Source of the DNA: Actinomycetota bacterium
GTDB lineage: Bacteria > Actinomycetota > Actinomycetes > S36-B12 > UBA10799
Reading direction: 5' to 3'
Assembly (NCBI GenBank): GCA_963169225.1
Contig: CAUJDH010000023.1
Location: 1-47,672, forward strand
DNA length: 47,672 nt
In this document: positions 43,830 through 47,672 of the stretch, piece after piece
Position numbering within the stretch: position 1 is the first letter of the stretch
Layout: the number at the start of each line of letters is the position of its first letter
Notes under the pieces: generated by a model
Told to the model about the DNA's origin: nothing
Databases searched by the model: none
The model's input: only the letters and a program-made list of their open reading frames with translations
Program-made: the position numbers and the translations under genes

Positions 43830-45521
43830 TTAGCGCACGCGGAAAGCCTGATTCAGCTGGTAGTAGGTCGCAGTTGCGTTGCGAGTGAGACGGTACTTGC
43901 CAACGGCCAACCGGAGGTTGACCTGGCGATTCTTACCTAGAGAAAGTGTGCGCTGAGTACGCCATTTGCCGCGCACACTCTTGAGCAATTTAATCTTGAC
44001 CGTAGTCACACTATTCGCGCGGAACGCAACGCTACGCAGTTTTGCACGAACACGATTGATCTTGACCGTTACCTTCACCTTGCTCTTCACTGGCTTAGGT
44101 GCTGGCTTGGTTGGGGCTGGGCTCGTTGGAGGAGTCGGGCTAGGGCTTGGTTGAGGCTCTGGGCTTGGTTCTGGTGTGGGGTCCTCTGATCCGGGTGGTT
44201 CGGGCTCATCCTCAGCTCCTGCCGTCAACAAAGTGACAGCGGCCAAGGGATTTACCCGACCGTAGCCAAAGTAGTGATCATAACCCGACGCGCCAAGGTC
44301 AACTGCTGTGTTTAGTAACACCTGCTCAACGCCAAGACCGGTCGCCGAACCATTGACACTGCGTGCAGCTTGCAATGACACCGCCAGGGAGGCAGCAGCA
44401 TAGGGGGTCGCCATTGAGGTGCCACTCATTCCCGCGTACCCGGCGTTCTTGTATGTGGAGTTGATACTAGAGCCGGGAGCACTTACATCGGCAAACTCGT
44501 TGTAGTTGGAGAAATTCGACCAACCATCGGAATTGGTAGTAGAACCAACCCCAACGACGCCAGGCAATACTGCGGGAATCGAGAAGACATACCCGCCGTT
44601 GTTGCCCATAGCGGCCATGACCGATACACCTTTGTTGCGGGCATAATTTACCGCCATCTGAACGACAGGTGACGAAGTACCGGTCCCACCCAAAGACATA
44701 TTGATGATGTCAGCACCACGGTCCGCTGCTTCGTAGATCCCGTTAGCGACTCCGCTCATTGTGCCGCTACCGTCCGCGCCCAACACGCGAATAGGAATGA
44801 TCTTGGCATTTGGCGCTAAACCAGTGACACCAATCGAGTTCATAGAAGCGGCAACGATTCCTGCCACATGAGTGCCATGGCCGTGAGGATCTTGGTTGGC
44901 TGCATAGCCGTCGTTCATAAAGTCTTTGCCAGCAAGCACCTGACCAGAAAGGTCCGGGTGGTTGGCCTCAACTCCAGTATCGAGAACTGCGACCTTTACT
45001 CCTTGACCCGTTGACTGTTGCCAAAGCTGACCGGCTTGGAGCTTGGTAAGCGCCCATTGTGAGTACTGTCCACCTCCAGGAGTCGACTGCGAACTGGCTT
45101 CAATAGCCTGTACCGGCTTGTCTTCTTCAACTGCGACTGCCGTCTTATCTGCTTCCACTTGAGCGATCACATCGTCGACATCGCGTGCTTTGACTGTCCG
45201 TACTTTTAGCCCTTTGAAGCCAGCAACCGTACCGTCAACTGAATAGGACGTCACCAAGCGAACTTGCCTATTGGGATTCCAGCGATCAGCCTTGGCTCGC
45301 AGGCCAGCTGCACCTTGCACTGAACCCTTACCGGTGCGCTGGGCCGCAATCTTGCTATTTCCAGCGCGCTTATCGAGGTTGTAGTTCTCATGGCCGCGAT
45401 CGGATGCCCTCGATTTTTTGGATTTTGCAGGTGTTTCTGACTGCGCAGAGTATGCCGGGCTCGCAACGAAGCCAACTGCCAACGTGACAGCCAAACCCGA
45501 TGCCAAGGTCGCCCGAATCAT
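43830..45521 (-). CDS. Secreted subtilisin-like serine protease (S8), first of a tandem pair
   Basis: 563 residues. Signal peptide about 1-26 (LASGLAVTLAVGFVASPAYSA), a propeptide-like region (about 27-145), then the S8 domain. Triad: Asp181 in AVLDTGVEANHPD, His215 in HGHGTHVAG, Ser369 in SGTSMATP, with the oxyanion Asn in AAMGNNGG. After the protease comes a Pro/Ser/Thr/Glu-rich linker (about 440-478), then a very basic C-terminal domain of about 85 residues ending in FRVR. A close relative of this domain ends the neighbouring protease. No membrane helix or LPXTG follows, so attachment, if any, is by the basic domain. GAGGTGG precedes the ATG. Confidence 0.93.
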   Translation of the reverse strand: MIRATLASGLAVTLAVGFVASPAYSAQSETPAKSKKSRASDRGHENYNLDKRAGNSKIAAQRTGKGSVQGAAGLRAKADRWNPNRQVRLVTSYSVDGTVAGFKGLKVRTVKARDVDDVIAQVEADKTAVAVEEDKPVQAIEASSQSTPGGGQYSQWALTKLQAGQLWQQSTGQGVKVAVLDTGVEANHPDLSGQVLAGKDFMNDGYAANQDPHGHGTHVAGIVAASMNSIGVTGLAPNAKIIPIRVLGADGSGTMSGVANGIYEAADRGADIINMSLGGTGTSSPVVQMAVNYARNKGVSVMAAMGNNGGYVFSIPAVLPGVVGVGSTTNSDGWSNFSNYNEFADVSAPGSSINSTYKNAGYAGMSGTSMATPYAAASLAVSLQAARSVNGSATGLGVEQVLLNTAVDLGASGYDHYFGYGRVNPLAAVTLLTAGAEDEPEPPGSEDPTPEPSPEPQPSPSPTPPTSPAPTKPAPKPVKSKVKVTVKINRVRAKLRSVAFRANSVTTVKIKLLKSVRGKWRTQRTLSLGKNRQVNLRLAVGKYRLTRNATATYYQLNQAFRVR

Positions 45522-45661
45522 CGATCCACCTCATTTTGAAAACTATGAGATCCGCCCTACGGATCCTTAGTCTCAGCTTTCTCCTTGAGAGAGGTGGGGA
45601 CAAAACTTCTTCACCCGATTGCCCGCCTACATTGGAAGACCCGACGTTATTGAGTTTGAAA

Positions 45662-47275
45662 TTAGCGAACTCGGAACGCAAAGTTCAGTGAGTAGCTCGT
45701 GACAGTCGCACTACGCTTGAGGCGATACTGACCTGGCCCTAAGCGCAGAGTGATCCTGCCGTTCTTACGCAGAACCACTGCCCGCTGCACTCGCCATTTG
45801 CCGCGAACCTTTTTGACCATAGTGACCCTGAGGGCCATCGCATTACGGGAACGGATCGTAACCGACCGTTTTTTGCCGCCAAGCCGTTTGGTCTTAACCG
45901 TCATCTTGAGTTTGGTTCTAGTTGGCTTCGCCTTGGCTGGTACAGATTTGGCGGGCATTGCTGGTTGGGCAGGTAGCAACACTCGCACTACGGCCAGAGG
46001 ATCTACTCGTCCGACACCAAACTCGTCATCGCGACCTGGTTCACCAAGATCAACTGAATTGTCTTGCACCAACTGCTCTACACCGACGGCCGTGGCGCCA
46101 GGGGTCGACTGGCGCGCAGCCTGAAGTGTCAGAGCCAAAGTTGCTGACACGTAGGGCGTGGCCATGGAGGTTCCAGAATCCTCTTCATAACCCGAGCCAG
46201 AGGTCGTTGAGTAAATACTTTCGCCTGGAGCACTCAGATCGACACTCGAGTTATAGGTGGAATCCCATGTGCGCACATCGCCGCTTGTGGTTCCACCAAC
46301 GCCCAACACTCCTGGCGTGCCAGCAGGAAGATACATCGTGTCGTCGCCAGAGTTTCCACTCGAGGCAACAACGGAGGCGCCTTTGAGGTGGGCGTACTCC
46401 ACAGCGAGGTTCAAGGCACTGTAGTTAGTTCCCTTTCCTCCTAAGGACATATTGATAATGTCTGCGCCTCGGTCAGCGGCCTCGTAAATTCCGTCCACGA
46501 TATGGGCCCAATTCGCGGTACCTTCTGCAGGCAATACACGGATTGGAATGATCTTGGCATTCGGTGCTAAGCCAGTTACTCCGAAGTCATTCATAGCAGC
46601 GGCGATGATCCCTGCCACGTGCGTGCCGTGTCCATGTGGATCAACCGAGCCGACGTTGTCCTCATCCACGTAGTCCTTGCCAGACAAAAGTTGACCAGCT
46701 AAATCAGGATGATCCCCTTGCACTCCCGTGTCCAGAACTGCCACCTTGATGCCATCACCCTTAGCCAAGCGCCACACCTGTTCTGCTTGGAGTTTGCCCA
46801 ACGCCCATTGCTCGTATTCGCCGCCGCCGGGGTAGGAATTCTGTGCACTCGTCATAGCCCGAACCGCGCCAACTACGTCGATGGAGACAGCAGTCTTATC
46901 TGCCTCAGCCTTTGTTATCTCAGCCTCGACTTGACTCGCTCTGACTGTTCGACTCGTCGCGCCAGTAAAGCCTGCGACAGTACCGTCGCTGGAGTGCGCA
47001 ATCAGGAGATGTACCTTCTTGCTTTTATTCCAAGTACCCGCTTTTGAACGCAATTCCCTGGCACCCAGGACAGAACCTTTGCCGGTACGTTTTGAGGCAA
47101 TACGACGATTTTTGCCGCGCTCCGCCAACTCCTGGTTCAGGCTATCGCGGTCATTGGCTCGCCATGTTCCACCCGCAGCCCCGCCGCCAGGAGACGCCAT
47201 CGCCGGGGCTGCAATCATCGCCGCTGTCAACGACAGGACGAGAGAGCCCACAACAACAAGGGACTTGGACGACAT
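45662..47275 (-). CDS. Secreted subtilisin-like serine protease (S8), second of a tandem pair
   Basis: 537 residues, a paralogue of the preceding gene product over its whole length. Signal peptide about 1-28 (SLVLSLTAAMIAAPAMA); propeptide with GKGSVLGARELRSKAGTWN, matching the other copy; triad Asp182 (AVLDTGVQGDHPD), His216 (HGHGTHVAG) and Ser370 (SGTSMATP), Asn in SSGNSG. The linker to the C-terminal domain is short and lacks the Pro/Ser/Thr/Glu-rich stretch of its neighbour. The final 84 residues again form a basic domain ending in FRVR. TAGCAT 6 bases before the ATG gives a leaderless start. Its end is 140 bases upstream of the other gene, so each seems to have its own promoter. Confidence 0.93.
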   Translation of the reverse strand: MSSKSLVVVGSLVLSLTAAMIAAPAMASPGGGAAGGTWRANDRDSLNQELAERGKNRRIASKRTGKGSVLGARELRSKAGTWNKSKKVHLLIAHSSDGTVAGFTGATSRTVRASQVEAEITKAEADKTAVSIDVVGAVRAMTSAQNSYPGGGEYEQWALGKLQAEQVWRLAKGDGIKVAVLDTGVQGDHPDLAGQLLSGKDYVDEDNVGSVDPHGHGTHVAGIIAAAMNDFGVTGLAPNAKIIPIRVLPAEGTANWAHIVDGIYEAADRGADIINMSLGGKGTNYSALNLAVEYAHLKGASVVASSGNSGDDTMYLPAGTPGVLGVGGTTSGDVRTWDSTYNSSVDLSAPGESIYSTTSGSGYEEDSGTSMATPYVSATLALTLQAARQSTPGATAVGVEQLVQDNSVDLGEPGRDDEFGVGRVDPLAVVRVLLPAQPAMPAKSVPAKAKPTRTKLKMTVKTKRLGGKKRSVTIRSRNAMALRVTMVKKVRGKWRVQRAVVLRKNGRITLRLGPGQYRLKRSATVTSYSLNFAFRVR

Positions 47276-47350
47276 CTATTAATGCTAAGTGGCAGATTCC
47301 GTCCTGCCTACCATCATGTGTGCGAGATCACTTGGAACCACAGGAGGTGT

Positions 47351-47672
47351 CTAGGCTGCTGCACCTTTACTTTCGAGCTCCTTCTTCAAAGCCTCGAGCG
47401 TAATGCGCATTCCGTTGGCATTGTGGTCATCGCGGTTCCACACACCAGTAGCTGCGAACCCCATGACCCGCATGACATCGCCGCGTAGGCCTGCACGGTT
47501 GTCGATCCAAATCATTGTGATTCGCGATCCACCAGCCACAGGCTCGATCTCGTAACGCCAGGTCGAAACAGGCAACCGAAGACCCGTCACCTCAATCTCG
47601 AACACTTTGGGAGCTTCAGATTTGGTGACTTTGCTTGTCGTACGCCAGACCTGGATCCCCTTCTTGTTGACG
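47351..47672 (-). CDS. SRPBCC-family protein, 5' part missing
   Basis: About 107 codons are visible; the frame is open to the right edge, so the start is outside the window and a GTG at 47605 is internal. The visible part includes TSKVTKSEAPKVFEIEVTGLRLPVSTWRYEIEPVAGGSRITMIWIDNRAG and a C-terminal helix NRDDHNANGMRITLEALKKELESKG. The run of beta strands with a long final helix fits the START/SRPBCC fold, as in polyketide cyclase-like proteins that bind hydrophobic ligands. Function unknown. Confidence 0.75.
   Translation of the reverse strand, partial: VNKKGIQVWRTTSKVTKSEAPKVFEIEVTGLRLPVSTWRYEIEPVAGGSRITMIWIDNRAGLRGDVMRVMGFAATGVWNRDDHNANGMRITLEALKKELESKGAAA

Noticed and set aside
1-47672. 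CRISPR array, insertion sequence or prophage
   Set aside because: No regularly spaced repeats beyond the two 23-bp copies, no transposase or integrase, and all genes read as ordinary chromosomal ones.

Overview
The window reads as a stretch of an actinobacterial (Actinomycetota) chromosome of moderate G+C. Evidence is the gene content (GlnE with two type I glutamine synthetases, polyphosphate glucokinase, NADPH-dependent F420 reductase, DUF3043, DUF4191, the SCO2322 family, lipB-lipA) and the gene order. From memory, the order ctaC, adoK, HesB/ErpA, glycerate kinase, DUF3043, gcvT, leucyl aminopeptidase, E2 acyltransferase, lipB, lipA, DUF4191, RDD, glnA, glnE, glnA2, panB, RNase H, zinc ribbon, NIF3 follows the Mycobacterium tuberculosis Rv2200c-Rv2230c region. 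I cannot name a genus.

Layout. 1-2.0 kb: ctaD (cut by the window edge) and ctaC, minus strand. 2.2-6.5 kb: a cysteine desulfurase-like/TusA fusion that has lost its PLP lysine, adenosine kinase, an A-type Fe-S carrier with an unusual Cys/His-rich N-terminal tail, and glycerate kinase. 6.6-10.4 kb: nadA, DUF3043, a small conserved protein, a secreted SCO2322-family protein and an unknown protein. 10.3-16.4 kb: gcvT, pepA, and E3 plus E2 of the 2-oxoacid dehydrogenases. 16.4-21.1 kb: a membrane-anchored unknown, an alpha/beta hydrolase, lipB-lipA (which make the cofactor used by the neighbouring E2 and by the glycine cleavage system), DUF4191 and RDD. 21.2-33.3 kb: nitrogen assimilation (glnA, glnE, glnA2), interrupted by a block with csbD, a hydrolase, glpF-glpK, an HU gene, a ferritin-like/VIT1 iron exporter and def. 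33.4-39.0 kb: nadE, panB, F420 reductase, a SPOR-like protein, map and ppgK. 39.0-39.45 kb: the RNase P RNA gene (minus strand). 39.8-43.7 kb: RNase H, zinc-ribbon protein, NIF3, a CPBP membrane protein and a paired fluoride channel. 43.8-47.7 kb: two tandem secreted subtilases sharing a basic C-terminal domain, and a truncated SRPBCC gene.

Regulation visible in the sequence. Seventeen starts have TANNNT exactly 6 or 7 bases before the start codon and no leader, which points to leaderless transcription and settles several start choices. The glnA and glnA2 promoters both carry 11-bp-periodic GNNAC-like boxes ending exactly 10 bp before the -10, as expected of GlnR operators. Several convergent gene pairs share long perfect hairpins as two-way terminators.

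The most notable items are the lysine-less desulfurase/TusA fusion, the ErpA-like protein with three CGCGGHG repeats, the subtilase pair with its shared C-terminal module, and an unexplained 337-base gap with strong hairpins next to rnpB. I found no CRISPR array, insertion sequence, prophage or tRNA gene.
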